From: Myxococcales bacterium
GTDB taxonomy: Bacteria; Myxococcota_A; Polyangia; Polyangiales; Ga0077539
NCBI GenBank assembly: GCA_013298625.1
Contig: JAAFIF010000022.1
Location: 12,757 to 76,756, forward strand
Direction of reading: 5' to 3'
DNA length: 64,000 nucleotides
Below, one piece after another: positions 35,590 through 45,518 of the stretch (position 1 is its first letter; every line of letters starts with the position of its first letter). The notes below the pieces were generated by a model, which was not told the DNA's origin, ran no database searches, and worked only from the letters and a program-made list of their open reading frames with translations. Both the position numbers and the translations under genes were made by a program.

Positions 35590-37928
35590 ATCATCGCCGC
35601 CGCACAGCCGCGCTCGTCGCCGCCACCGCAGCGCTGTGCCTCGCTTCATCGAGCGCCCTCGCGCAGAGCGACGCCTCTGCGCAGAGCGACGCCACCGCGC
35701 AGGACGCCTCGCGCGCCGACGCCACCGCGCCCGATGGCGCGTCGACGACCGTCACGCTCAACGCCACCAGCGCCGTCAACGCCCTCACCAGCGCCCCTTC
35801 GACTCCGCCTTCGACCCCGCGCGTGTTCACTCCGCCGGCGTGCACCGTGGACCAGCTCGAGTCCCTCGCGCAGAGCACCTGGTGGGAGGGCTTGTCCTCC
35901 GCTTGCGTCTCGATCATCCCGCTCGCTTCGCGTCCGCTCGATCCCCCGTCGGACGCCGACGCGCGCGTGTGGCACTCGTTCGTCGGCCAGTGCCGCTCGA
36001 ACCAGGGCCGCACCGCACGCTTGCTCTGCGACGTCCCTGAGTCCACCCGCGCCGCCGCGCTCGCCTCGTTTGCGCCGCACATCCGGACGCTCGTGCGCCG
36101 CGCCGGCACGCTGCAGTCGTATTGCCCTCGGCTCGACGCCCTGCGCGCCGCGGTCCCGCAGCAGCCAGAAGCGTCGCGCCCCGCGCTCGTCGCAGCGATC
36201 GCGCAGCTGCAGAGCTATTGCGAGAGCGAGACCGCGCCGCTGCTCGCGCCCTCTACGCTCGGCGCGCTCGGGGCGGTGCTGGGCGCTCTTGACAGCGCGC
36301 AGGGAGAGGGCGGCTCGCGCGGCGGCGGCGCGATCGGCGGCTCCGCAGAGAGCGACAGCGCTGCCAGAGAGAGCGCCCACGGTGGAAGGCAGTCCATCGC
36401 AGGACTTCCCACGCCGGCAGGGATGCTCGACCTGGCCATTCAGGGCCTCGCGCAGCTCATCGTGCAGCGCGCACAGGCAGAGCTCGAAGCGTTCGCCATC
36501 GACTCGCTGCGCGCGACGCTCTGCTCCGAGAGCGCTCGCCCGTGGTTCGAACACACCTGCGATTTTCTCGGGCCGGGCGGCGACACCACGCTGCGCGTCT
36601 CCGTCGGACAAGGGCTGCGCTCTGCCTTTCAGAGCGACGTGCTCGCCCTGCCCACGCGCGCGCTCGCCACGCTCCCGCGCAGCGGAAACGCCCGCGGACT
36701 CACCGCCCTGCTCTACTTCGACCTGCTCGCCGCGTGGGTGCAAAACCCCGATCCCCGCAACGCCGCATCGCGCGTGCTCACCCTCGGCGAAGCCTGGGAG
36801 CCGAGCTCCGACGCCCCTGAACCTCGCCGCACGCGCGAGATCAACGCCGGTCGTCAGGCGCGCGACACCGTCCTCGCCGCGGGCCTCTTGCTCTCGGCCG
36901 CCACCAACCGAGAAGTGTTCGATCGACTGCCGGACACGGCGTTCGTCCCGCTCGTCTCGGCGCTGCTCGACCGAGACTTGACCGACGCGGACCGACGCAA
37001 GACCCGGGCGTTTCGCGCGGCGATCGCCCAGTACCGCGCGGTCGGACAAGGCGTGCGCGTCACCGGCCGCGGCGCCGTCGAGATCAACGCCACCCGCGCC
37101 GCCGCTGCGCTGCGCGCGGTGATCGACCTGCTCAACGCCGCGGTCGACCTCGCCGCGACGGACCGAACGATCGCGCAAATGGTCACGATGCCCGGTCGTA
37201 TGCCCGAGCTCATCGTCGCGATTTCACGCGGTGATTTGCCGCGCATCGTGGTCGAGACGACGCGCTCGCTCGCCGCGCTCTCGGTCTCATTCGGCCTGCC
37301 CGAGACCGTCGTTCGCGGCCTCGTGCTCGCCGCCGAAGTGGCCTCTGCGCAGAGCCCCGAGCAAGTGCGCACCGCGCTCGAGTCCGTGGTCGCCCCCGTC
37401 GGCTCGTGGCGCATGAAGCGTCGCCGCCCGATGGTCTCGGTCGGCGCGCTCGTCGGCCTCGGCGGCGGCGCCGAGTGGTCCCTCGCGGGAGGTGGAATCA
37501 TCGATCCTCGCCCCGTCGGATCGATCGCCCTGCTCGGCGCGGTGGGGCTCGACGTGAGCTTTCCCGTGCGGTCCTCGACGCTCGGAGGCTTTCTCAGCGT
37601 GGTCGACCTCGGCGGGTTGATGTCCCTGCCCACCGGAGACCTTCAAGCCACGGTGCTCGGCGAAGACGGCTCGATGCGCACGGGGCTCTTCGAGGTCTCT
37701 CCGCGCGTCTCGCCCGAGCAAGTGCTCTCTCCCGGCCTGTATTTTCGCTGGGGAATCTTCAACTCTCCCCTCGTCCTCGTCCTCGGCGGCTCGGTCACGC
37801 CCCTCGCCCGTCACGTCCAAGAGGTGCGCTCAGAGGGCCCGATGACCGGCTCGGTGATCTCTCGCGACGTGAGCGTCTTTCGCGCAGGAGCGTTTCTCTC
37901 TGCGGACGTCACGCTGTTTCCGTTCTGA
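35586..37928 (+). CDS. Large exported protein of unknown function, coupled to the DsbA-like gene
   Basis: A 780-residue protein of unknown family. TTG at 35586 is the only start that retains the signal peptide (RRRTAALVAATAALCLASSSALAQ region, residues 4-27), with GGAG 7 nt before it. It overlaps the dsbA-like stop (TTGA). After an Ala/Thr/Ser-rich linker come several Cys residues (CTVDQLE, SSACVSI, GQCRSN, LLCDVPE, YCPRL, SYCESE), which fits an extracytoplasmic location and use of the thiol protein encoded upstream. The last 200 residues, from about 600, have alternating strands and end in Phe (SADVTLFPF), like an outer-membrane barrel. The barrel is inference. Confidence 0.75.
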   Translation: MNHRRRTAALVAATAALCLASSSALAQSDASAQSDATAQDASRADATAPDGASTTVTLNATSAVNALTSAPSTPPSTPRVFTPPACTVDQLESLAQSTWWEGLSSACVSIIPLASRPLDPPSDADARVWHSFVGQCRSNQGRTARLLCDVPESTRAAALASFAPHIRTLVRRAGTLQSYCPRLDALRAAVPQQPEASRPALVAAIAQLQSYCESETAPLLAPSTLGALGAVLGALDSAQGEGGSRGGGAIGGSAESDSAARESAHGGRQSIAGLPTPAGMLDLAIQGLAQLIVQRAQAELEAFAIDSLRATLCSESARPWFEHTCDFLGPGGDTTLRVSVGQGLRSAFQSDVLALPTRALATLPRSGNARGLTALLYFDLLAAWVQNPDPRNAASRVLTLGEAWEPSSDAPEPRRTREINAGRQARDTVLAAGLLLSAATNREVFDRLPDTAFVPLVSALLDRDLTDADRRKTRAFRAAIAQYRAVGQGVRVTGRGAVEINATRAAAALRAVIDLLNAAVDLAATDRTIAQMVTMPGRMPELIVAISRGDLPRIVVETTRSLAALSVSFGLPETVVRGLVLAAEVASAQSPEQVRTALESVVAPVGSWRMKRRRPMVSVGALVGLGGGAEWSLAGGGIIDPRPVGSIALLGAVGLDVSFPVRSSTLGGFLSVVDLGGLMSLPTGDLQATVLGEDGSMRTGLFEVSPRVSPEQVLSPGLYFRWGIFNSPLVLVLGGSVTPLARHVQEVRSEGPMTGSVISRDVSVFRAGAFLSADVTLFPF

Positions 37929-37938
37929 GCGAGCCCGC

Positions 37939-39171
37939 TCAGGCTCGGTTGCGTCGCCCCGCGCTCTTGATCGCGTAGATCGCCATCTCCCACAGCGCGC
38001 GCGGGCCCGATGGGGACTCGAGCAGCGGCGCGCCGTCGGCGATCCTTCGGATCTGCGCTTCGTAGTAGGAGATCTCGGGCAGCGCGCGCTTGTCCACGAA
38101 CGCGATCCCCGTCTTCACCTGCGTCACCGCGCTCGCTCGCGCTTGTCCGCGCAGCAGCCGCGCGCACAGGTCCGGCTCGCTCGCGAGCGGCCGCGCGAGC
38201 CCGATGAAGTCCGTCGCGCCGTCAGAGAGCGCCTGCTCCATGCCCTCGATCGTGCGAAACCCGCCCGTGACGACCAGCGCCACCTTCACGCGCGCGCGCG
38301 CCTTGCGGGCGAACTCGATGAAGTACGCCTCGCGCGCCCGCGTCCGCTCGCTCTGCCCAGCGCCCATCATCGCCGCGGACTCGTAGGTCCCGCCGCTGAC
38401 CTCGACGCAGTCGATCCCGTCCGTCGCCAGCGCTTCGATCACCGCGAGCGACTCTTCTTCGCTGAACCCTCCGCGCTGAAAGTCCGCGGAGTTGAGCTTC
38501 ACGCCCACCGAGAAGCCCGCGCCGCACTTCGCGCGGATCGCGCGGTGCACCTCGCGCACGAAGCGCATGCGGTTCTCTGCGGTGCCGCCCCACTGGTCCT
38601 CGCGCACGTTGTGCTTGGGCGAGAGAAATTGGCTCACGAGATAGCCGTGCGCGCCGTGGATCTGCACCCCCGAGAAGCCCGCTTTTTGAGCGAGCGCGGC
38701 GCTCTCGGCGAAGCGCTCGACGAGCGCGAGGACCTCGTCGCCCGTGAGCGCGCGGGGCGTCGCGAAGAACGGCCGCAGCTCCTTCGCAAACGGCACCGCC
38801 GAAGGGGCGACGCTCTCGCGGTTGAGGCCGTTCGGGCACTGTTTTCCCGGGTGGTTGAGCTGCATCCACAGCTGCGCGCCCTGCTCGGTGCCCGCGCGCG
38901 CCCAGCGCGAGAGCGCGTCGAGGTCTCGCGCGTCTTCGAGGGCGACGTTGCCCGGCTCGCCGAGGGCGCGGCGGTCGATCATCACGTTGCCCGAGACGAT
39001 CACGCCGACGCCGCCCTGCGCCCACGCGCGGTACAGCCGCTCCATCCTCTCTGTGGGGACGCGGTTGTCTCGGCCCGCGAGCGCCTCGCTCATGGCGGAC
39101 TTGAAGAAGCGGTTGTGGGCCCTCGCGCCGCTGGCGAAGGTGAAGGGCTCAGCGACGCGCAGGGTGCTCAC
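37939..39171 (-). CDS. Old-yellow-enzyme family FMN oxidoreductase
   Basis: A 410-residue FMN-dependent NADH:flavin oxidoreductase. The OYE barrel is clear: the N-terminal NRFFKSAMSEALAG with conserved loops, MQLNHPGKQ (about 103), GAHGYLVSQFLSPKHN (about 177-192) with the His/Gly pair that binds substrate, NRMRFVREV, and the FMN phosphate region LVVTGGF plus FIGLARPL. The physiological substrate is unknown. It begins with GTG at 39171, overlapping by one base the TAG of the regulatory kinase gene (TAGTG). Two Cys residues of the longer 2,4-dienoyl-CoA-reductase type are absent. Confidence 0.9.
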   Translation of the reverse strand: MSTLRVAEPFTFASGARAHNRFFKSAMSEALAGRDNRVPTERMERLYRAWAQGGVGVIVSGNVMIDRRALGEPGNVALEDARDLDALSRWARAGTEQGAQLWMQLNHPGKQCPNGLNRESVAPSAVPFAKELRPFFATPRALTGDEVLALVERFAESAALAQKAGFSGVQIHGAHGYLVSQFLSPKHNVREDQWGGTAENRMRFVREVHRAIRAKCGAGFSVGVKLNSADFQRGGFSEEESLAVIEALATDGIDCVEVSGGTYESAAMMGAGQSERTRAREAYFIEFARKARARVKVALVVTGGFRTIEGMEQALSDGATDFIGLARPLASEPDLCARLLRGQARASAVTQVKTGIAFVDKRALPEISYYEAQIRRIADGAPLLESPSGPRALWEMAIYAIKSAGRRNRA

Positions 39172-39998
39172 TAAAACAGGGCCTTTCCGCGCTCTTTGAG
39201 CACGTCGAGGATGATCCCCGCGGTCTCTTCGATGGCGCGACCGGTGACGTCGACGACGGGCCACGAGGGGTGTCGTCGAAAGATCCCCTGCGCGTACTCG
39301 AGCTCTTCGCGCACGTGTTCGCGGAGGCCATAGTTGGTGTCCGGCGGCATGCCCAGCTGACTGAGCCTGGCGCGGCGGATCTCGAGCAGCTGATCGAGGC
39401 CGATGGTGAGGCCCACGATGCGATCCTGCGGCACTTCGGACAGCTCAGCGGGCAGCGGAACGCCGAGCACCAGCGGCACGTTGGCCACTTTGATCCCGCG
39501 GTTGGCGAGGTACGTGCTGAGCGGCGTCTTCGACGTGCGCGAGACGCCCGCGAGGATCAAGTCGGCTTTGCGCAGGTTGCGCGGCTCTTTGCCGTCGTCG
39601 TTCTTGACGGCGAACTCGACGGCCTCGATGCGGCGAAAATACTCTTCGGACAGCGGCAGCGCAGAGCTGGGCAGCCCGAGCGGCGTCGAGTCGAGAAAGC
39701 TCGAGAGCTTGCCGAGCATCGCGCCGATCACGTCGACGCTGTCGACCTTCTTCTCGTAGCAGACCTGGTGGATGAACTCTCGCAGCTCGGGCGAGACGAT
39801 GGTGAACACCAACAGCCCGCCGTCGCGCGCGCACGCTTCGATCACCGCGCGGGCCGCGTCGCGGTCGCGCACGCGCGCATGAAAGCGGATGCGCACTTTT
39901 TGATCGGGAAACTGCAGGAGCGACGCGCGCACCACTCGCTCGGCGGTCTCGCCGGTCGAGTCGCTCATCACGTCGATGGGTGGTTTTACTGCGTCCAT
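39171..39998 (-). CDS. ppsR: Pyruvate,phosphate dikinase / PEP synthase regulatory kinase-pyrophosphorylase
   Basis: A bifunctional regulator of the DUF299 family that switches pyruvate,phosphate dikinase or PEP synthase by phosphorylation and phosphorolysis. The N-terminus IDVMSDSTGETAERVVRASLLQFP (in two blocks, about 8-19 and 20-31) is diagnostic, and DLILAGVSRTSKTPLSTYLANRG holds the P-loop-like ADP site, with ILAGVSRTSKTP at about 155-166. Length is 275 residues. The ATG at 39998 follows GAGGT closely; an upstream extension lacks conserved features. A -10-like TATACT lies at 40055-40050. Its target enzyme is not in the window. Confidence 0.92.
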   Translation of the reverse strand: MDAVKPPIDVMSDSTGETAERVVRASLLQFPDQKVRIRFHARVRDRDAARAVIEACARDGGLLVFTIVSPELREFIHQVCYEKKVDSVDVIGAMLGKLSSFLDSTPLGLPSSALPLSEEYFRRIEAVEFAVKNDDGKEPRNLRKADLILAGVSRTSKTPLSTYLANRGIKVANVPLVLGVPLPAELSEVPQDRIVGLTIGLDQLLEIRRARLSQLGMPPDTNYGLREHVREELEYAQGIFRRHPSWPVVDVTGRAIEETAGIILDVLKERGKALF

Positions 39999-40204
39999 GA
40001 ACCTCGTGAACCTCTTCGCCCCGCCCGAAGGTCGCTCTATTGGCGAGGCAGTATAGAGCACGAAGCTCTGCCCGTTGCGGGCACGAACGTCACTCCCCAT
40101 GTGACGCTGCTCGTGGTTGACGCGCTGCGTGCGTCACTCGTGCGCTGCCGCGGTGTGTCGCGCTCGCGATGAGCGCGCTGGCAGGCAGCGCAGACGGGCT
40201 CTTG

Positions 40205-40318
40205 CTACTTGAGCATCCGCGCGCGGCGGTTGGTGTTCTTGCGCTTGAGCTTGGCGCGGTAGCGGGCGGTCTTGTTGCGCGTCTTGCTGCGCTTGATCTT
40301 CGAGCCGAACAAGTACAT
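40205..40318 (-). CDS. 37-residue very basic protein
   Basis: A short gene with ATG at 40318 and AAGGAA 8 nt upstream, ending with TAG at 40205. The product starts MYLFGSKIKRSKTRNKTARY and continues as a run of Lys, Arg and Asn to RARMLK. It has 18 or so basic residues and no acidic ones, as in small ribosomal proteins or RNA-binding peptides. I do not recognise the family. A promoter with a perfect TTGACA box stands about 150 nt upstream. The good ribosome site and composition make a real gene likely. Confidence 0.65.
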   Translation of the reverse strand: MYLFGSKIKRSKTRNKTARYRAKLKRKNTNRRARMLK

Positions 40319-40466
40319 GGCTGCGTTCCTTCAGTCTCAGTTTGCGGGAGCGTCCTGACTTGCTTGGGGATCGACGCTCGAGATGGACGTCCAGGATTGA
40401 CGTCTGGTGAGGCCGAAGGAGGGAGCGATGTCAGGACCGTTCCCCAGTTTCTTGCGAGGGCGGAGC

Positions 40467-40496
40467 GTTTACGACCTGGGCGCAGGTTTTGTCAAT
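40467..40496 (-). promoter_or_regulatory. Candidate promoter of the 37-residue basic protein
   Basis: TTGACA (40496-40491, perfect -35) and TAAACG (40472-40467) are 18 nt apart on the minus strand. The leader to the ATG at 40318 would be about 140 nt and has no gene in it. Confidence 0.4.
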
Positions 40497-40517
40497 TCGT
40501 TCCCGGGATGAAACGCT

Positions 40518-40547
40518 TGACCCGGCTTCACTTGGGCCGATAGGCTG
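40518..40547 (+). promoter_or_regulatory. Candidate promoter of the FHA-DUF4388 gene
   Basis: TTGACC (40518-40523) and TAGGCT (40542-40547) are 18 nt apart. The start would lie a few nucleotides before the ATG at 40562, giving a very short or leaderless message; no ribosome site is seen there. Confidence 0.35.
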
Positions 40548-40561
40548 CCTTCGCCAGTTCG

Positions 40562-41506
40562 ATGGAAGCACCGCCGTCGAAGGCGCGTCAGTACGCGCTC
40601 CGATTTATCTCGGGAAAATACCAGGGTGGGGAGTTTCCCATCGTCCCTGAGCGCGAACTCGTCATCGGTCGGTCCAACGACATCGACGTCGCCCTCATCG
40701 AGGACATGGTCTCTCGCCGGCACGCTCGCGTGCTCTTGCAGGGCGAGTCGCTCATCATCGAAGACCTGGGCTCGACCAACGGGACCTTCGTCAACGGCGA
40801 GAAGGTCCGCCGCGCGCGCCTGAAAGAGGGCGACAAGATCCTCATCGGCACCAGCATCATCCGCGTCGCCCTCGCCGACGGCGAGCTCGGTCCCAACTCC
40901 ACCGAGTCCGAAGCGAAGATCAAGCTGCAAGAGACCGCCGCAGGCCGTCGCACCAGCCAGGTCCGCACGATGAGCGGCAACCTCTCTGAAGTCGGCCTCG
41001 TCGACCTGTTGCAGCTCTTCACGACCAGCAAGAAGTCCGGCGTGCTCGTCGTGCGCAGAGACGAAGACATCGGCCGCATCCACCTCCGCCGCGGCCAGAT
41101 CGTGCACGCCTCGATCAACGAAAACTCCGACGTCCCTGCGCTCAAGGCGATGTACCGACTGCTCACGTGGGAGCACGGGACCTTCGAGCTCGAGCCCCCC
41201 GACGAGCGCGAGTTCGTCGACGAGATCACGCTCTCGACCGAGGCCATCTTGATGGAGGGCATGCGGCAGATCGACGAGCTTCGACGGCTCGAGACGTCGG
41301 TGCCCGCGTCGAGCGCTCACCTCTCGATCCCCTCGCCGCTCGCCGCTGCGCTGCGCGAGCTAAGCCCCAACGAGCTCGACGTGCTGCAGCTCGCCTTCAA
41401 TCACGGCCACGTCGAAGCGGTGCTCAACCGCTCGAAGGTCTCGGACCTCGAGACGACCGAGATCCTCGTGAAGCTCCTGCAGCGGGGCTACCTGCGCACG
41501 GGCTGA
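40562..41506 (+). CDS. FHA + DUF4388 (PATAN) signalling protein
   Basis: A 314-residue protein with an N-terminal FHA phosphothreonine-binding domain (about 10-105). The key residues are present: LVIGR (R37), SRRH (S51-H54), and STNGTFVNG (N73). A DUF4388 domain follows at about 137-240 (MSGNLSEVGLVDLLQLF, SGVLVVRRDEDIGRIHLRRGQ in part). The C-terminal 70 residues are helical, with LSPNELDVLQLA, suggesting a winged-helix-like end. It probably reads Ser/Thr-kinase phosphorylation in a myxobacterial network, but no kinase gene is adjacent. It is divergent from the basic-peptide gene. Confidence 0.88.
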   Translation: MEAPPSKARQYALRFISGKYQGGEFPIVPERELVIGRSNDIDVALIEDMVSRRHARVLLQGESLIIEDLGSTNGTFVNGEKVRRARLKEGDKILIGTSIIRVALADGELGPNSTESEAKIKLQETAAGRRTSQVRTMSGNLSEVGLVDLLQLFTTSKKSGVLVVRRDEDIGRIHLRRGQIVHASINENSDVPALKAMYRLLTWEHGTFELEPPDEREFVDEITLSTEAILMEGMRQIDELRRLETSVPASSAHLSIPSPLAAALRELSPNELDVLQLAFNHGHVEAVLNRSKVSDLETTEILVKLLQRGYLRTG

Positions 41507-41541
41507 AGAGACTATTGCCAGCGTTTTCGCTGGTCGATCTC

Positions 41542-42015
41542 TCAGCGTTGCAGCAAGAGCAGGTACGCGTCGGTCAGCGAGACCGCCAGCGCGACGGCGC
41601 TCTGGTGGCTCTCGGCGTCGCCGATGTGCTTGTCCGGGTGGTACTGCCGAAGCTGCATGCGAAACGCGCGCTCGAGCTGGCTGCGCGAGGCGCCCGGCGT
41701 CAGCTCGAGGTGCGCGTAGGCCTTCGAGACCTGCATGCTCTTGAGCCGCGATTTGCGGGTCGAGTTGGCGGCGTCGAGCTCTTCGTCCGCGGCGGGGCGG
41801 CGGTTGGCGGGCTTGCCGCGCAGGCGTCGACGGCGCTCGAGCTCGATCGCGAGCGAGTCGTCGCTGACCCGCGTGAGGCCGAGCTTGTCCGAGAGCGACG
41901 GCGGAGCGTCGCGGCCGCCTGGGCTGCGCGAGCCCGGTCCGTGGGGGCCTACGCCGCCGGGGGGAGGTTCCATCGCGTCACGAACGCCTTTGCTGATGCG
42001 GTCCCACAACGTCAC
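41542..42015 (-). CDS. J-domain (DnaJ-like) protein
   Basis: A 157-residue protein ending with a J domain (about 93-155). The sequence YAHLELTPGASRSQLERAF and the invariant HPD tripeptide in QYHPDKH are visible, so it should stimulate an Hsp70 ATPase. The N-terminal half is Gly/Pro-rich and then Arg-rich, with no recognised domain. The GTG start overlaps the stop of the PilZ gene by GTGA. The pairing with PilZ suggests the J domain recruits a chaperone to a c-di-GMP-controlled target, but this is inference. Confidence 0.82.
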   Translation of the reverse strand: MTLWDRISKGVRDAMEPPPGGVGPHGPGSRSPGGRDAPPSLSDKLGLTRVSDDSLAIELERRRRLRGKPANRRPAADEELDAANSTRKSRLKSMQVSKAYAHLELTPGASRSQLERAFRMQLRQYHPDKHIGDAESHQSAVALAVSLTDAYLLLLQR

Positions 42016-42344
42016 GTCACCCTCGCTGCCTTGGCCTTCTCGAGCATGCGCTCGAGCACGGCGTCGCTGTGCTCGTCGACCTGCGTGAACACCACGCCCA
42101 TCCCCGGCGGGTCGTTTTGCACGCGGACGACCTCTCCTTCGGCTTGCACCGACTCGACCTCGTCGTCGATCACCAGAAACTGCACCTTCACTTTGGTGCC
42201 GACCGGCAGGGGCTCGTTGCAGCGCAAGAACGCTCCCGATCGCGAGATGTTCGCGACGTACTCGCGCACGAAGGCGTCGAGCGACTCGAACTCTTGGTTG
42301 ATGGTGACGCGCTCTTCGATGCGTCGTCCTTCGTCACGGATCAT
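42012..42344 (-). CDS. PilZ domain protein
   Basis: A 110-residue single PilZ domain. PilZ domains often bind cyclic di-GMP. The RxxxR-type N-terminal motif is weak (RRIEERVT), while the second motif, ANISRSGAFLRC (about 31-42), follows the D/NxSxxG pattern, and VGTKVKVQFLV with a late MGVVFTQV strand completes the barrel. Because the arginines are displaced, nucleotide binding is uncertain. It is the first gene of a two-gene unit with the J-domain protein. Confidence 0.85.
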   Translation of the reverse strand: MIRDEGRRIEERVTINQEFESLDAFVREYVANISRSGAFLRCNEPLPVGTKVKVQFLVIDDEVESVQAEGEVVRVQNDPPGMGVVFTQVDEHSDAVLERMLEKAKAARVT

Positions 42345-42404
42345 GGGGGCCGATGGCTCCTCTCGTGAACGCTCGCGCCGTCGCCGCTCAGGGCGCGCGC
42401 CGCT

Positions 42405-44309
<1,905 letters not shown>

Positions 44310-44583
44310 TCCATCGCTCGCGTGGAAGATTCTTCGGGTTGCGCAGGTGCGCCGCACCGGTGCATCCGCGCTCTCTTCCTGCGCGGGCCGGGGCGCCTCC
44401 GCCGCGGACACACGGAGCGCGGAGCAAGCGACGAGCGCTCGAACCACTCAACCGTGCGGAATGGGGAGGGTACCGCGAGCAACTCGCGCCCCGCTAGCAC
44501 AATGACACCCCCACCCCGCTGCAAGCGCCCTTTCTCCGACCGTTCGAGCGGCGACGCGCTCGGCCAACGCTCGGAGCGCTCGC

Positions 44584-45087
44584 TCAGTTGCTCTGAAAGA
44601 TCGCTTCGATCTCGGTCGTGGTCTGCTCTTCGGACCAGTGCCGCGCGACGGCGATCTCGGTGACGATCAGTCCGCGCGCGGTCTCGAGCATGCGGCGCTC
44701 GCCGAACGAGAGGTTCTTCTCGGACTTCAAGCGATACAAATCCCGCATCACTTCTGCGGCGTCGTAGATGCTGCCCGTCTTGATCTTGTCCATGAACCCG
44801 CGGTAGCGGCGGTTCCACGTCTGGTTGTCGAACGCCACGGTGCGCTCGCGGAGGATCTCGAAGATCTCGAGCACTTCGTCCTCCGAGACGACCGAGCGAA
44901 GCCCGACGGCCTGCGCGTTCTTCACGGGCACCATGATGCGCTTGTCGCCGCCCAGGATGCGGAGGACATAGAAGCGCTGGCGCGATCCCGCGATGTCTCT
45001 CTCTTCGATGTTCACGACCTCGGTCACGCCCTGCGTGGGGTAGACGGCCTTGTCACCGACTTTGAACTCGCTCTTCGCTACCTGCAT
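44584..45087 (-). CDS. carD: CarD/CdnL-family RNA polymerase-binding regulator
   Basis: A 167-residue protein that binds RNA polymerase and stabilises open complexes at, for example, rRNA promoters. In Myxococcus the homologue CdnL is essential. The N-terminal RNA-polymerase-interaction domain (about 5-65) has FKVGDKAVYPTQGVTEVVNI and QRFYVLRIL. The C-terminal helical DNA-binding part includes WNRRYRGFMDKIKTG and the Trp-like position near the end (ARHWSEEQ). Length matches the family. AGGAG precedes the ATG. A promoter about 335 nt upstream gives it a long leader. Confidence 0.95.
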   Translation of the reverse strand: MQVAKSEFKVGDKAVYPTQGVTEVVNIEERDIAGSRQRFYVLRILGGDKRIMVPVKNAQAVGLRSVVSEDEVLEIFEILRERTVAFDNQTWNRRYRGFMDKIKTGSIYDAAEVMRDLYRLKSEKNLSFGERRMLETARGLIVTEIAVARHWSEEQTTTEIEAIFQSN

Positions 45088-45421
45088 AACGGCTCCTTCG
45101 GCCCCCTCGGCTTCGGGTTGGCTTTGGGTGCGCCGCGAGCCGAAGAGCCCGCAGCGCGGATCAAAGATTCAATCGAACAACAACGTCGACGTCGCGCTGC
45201 GCTCTGCTCGTAGGGACCGTCTGGTCTTCGCCGCTGCGCCGAGATCGATCACTCGAACCCCGCGTGGTGCGAAGACATTCCGCCCGGTGAGCTTTGCGTC
45301 GCGTGCGCCGTGAAACGATCGACAGACCTCGCACCGCCCAGCAGGGTGTGCCCGCTCGTGGGGCCTGCCGAACTCATTGGCAGACCATCGGAGTCGAGCC
45401 GCCCACCAGGCGAGACCCCAT
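45088..45421 (-). other. Long untranslated leader upstream of carD
   Basis: Between the predicted promoter and the carD start lie about 330 nt without a convincing gene. The one open frame here is poor in codon character and lacks a ribosome site. The DNA may encode a structured leader; I see several short G+C-rich stems but no recognised riboswitch. Confidence 0.35.
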
Positions 45422-45450
45422 ATGCTAGGGGACGGTCCCTCGTGCGTCAA
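45422..45450 (-). promoter_or_regulatory. Predicted sigma70-type promoter upstream of carD
   Basis: TTGACG (45450-45445) and TAGCAT (45427-45422) on the minus strand with an ideal 17-nt spacer. A second TTGACG lies 11 nt further upstream, so the -35 region is duplicated. Confidence 0.55.
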
Positions 45451-45518
45451 TGCCGCGTCAAGAATTTATGCTGCGTTGCGGCAAACGCACCCGCGTCCCT
45501 CCCGTAGCGGCGCGCTGC

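Noticed and set aside
45169..45450. 93-codon open frame in the carD leader
   Set aside because: No ribosome site at its start, mixed low-quality composition, and it overlaps the predicted promoter itself.
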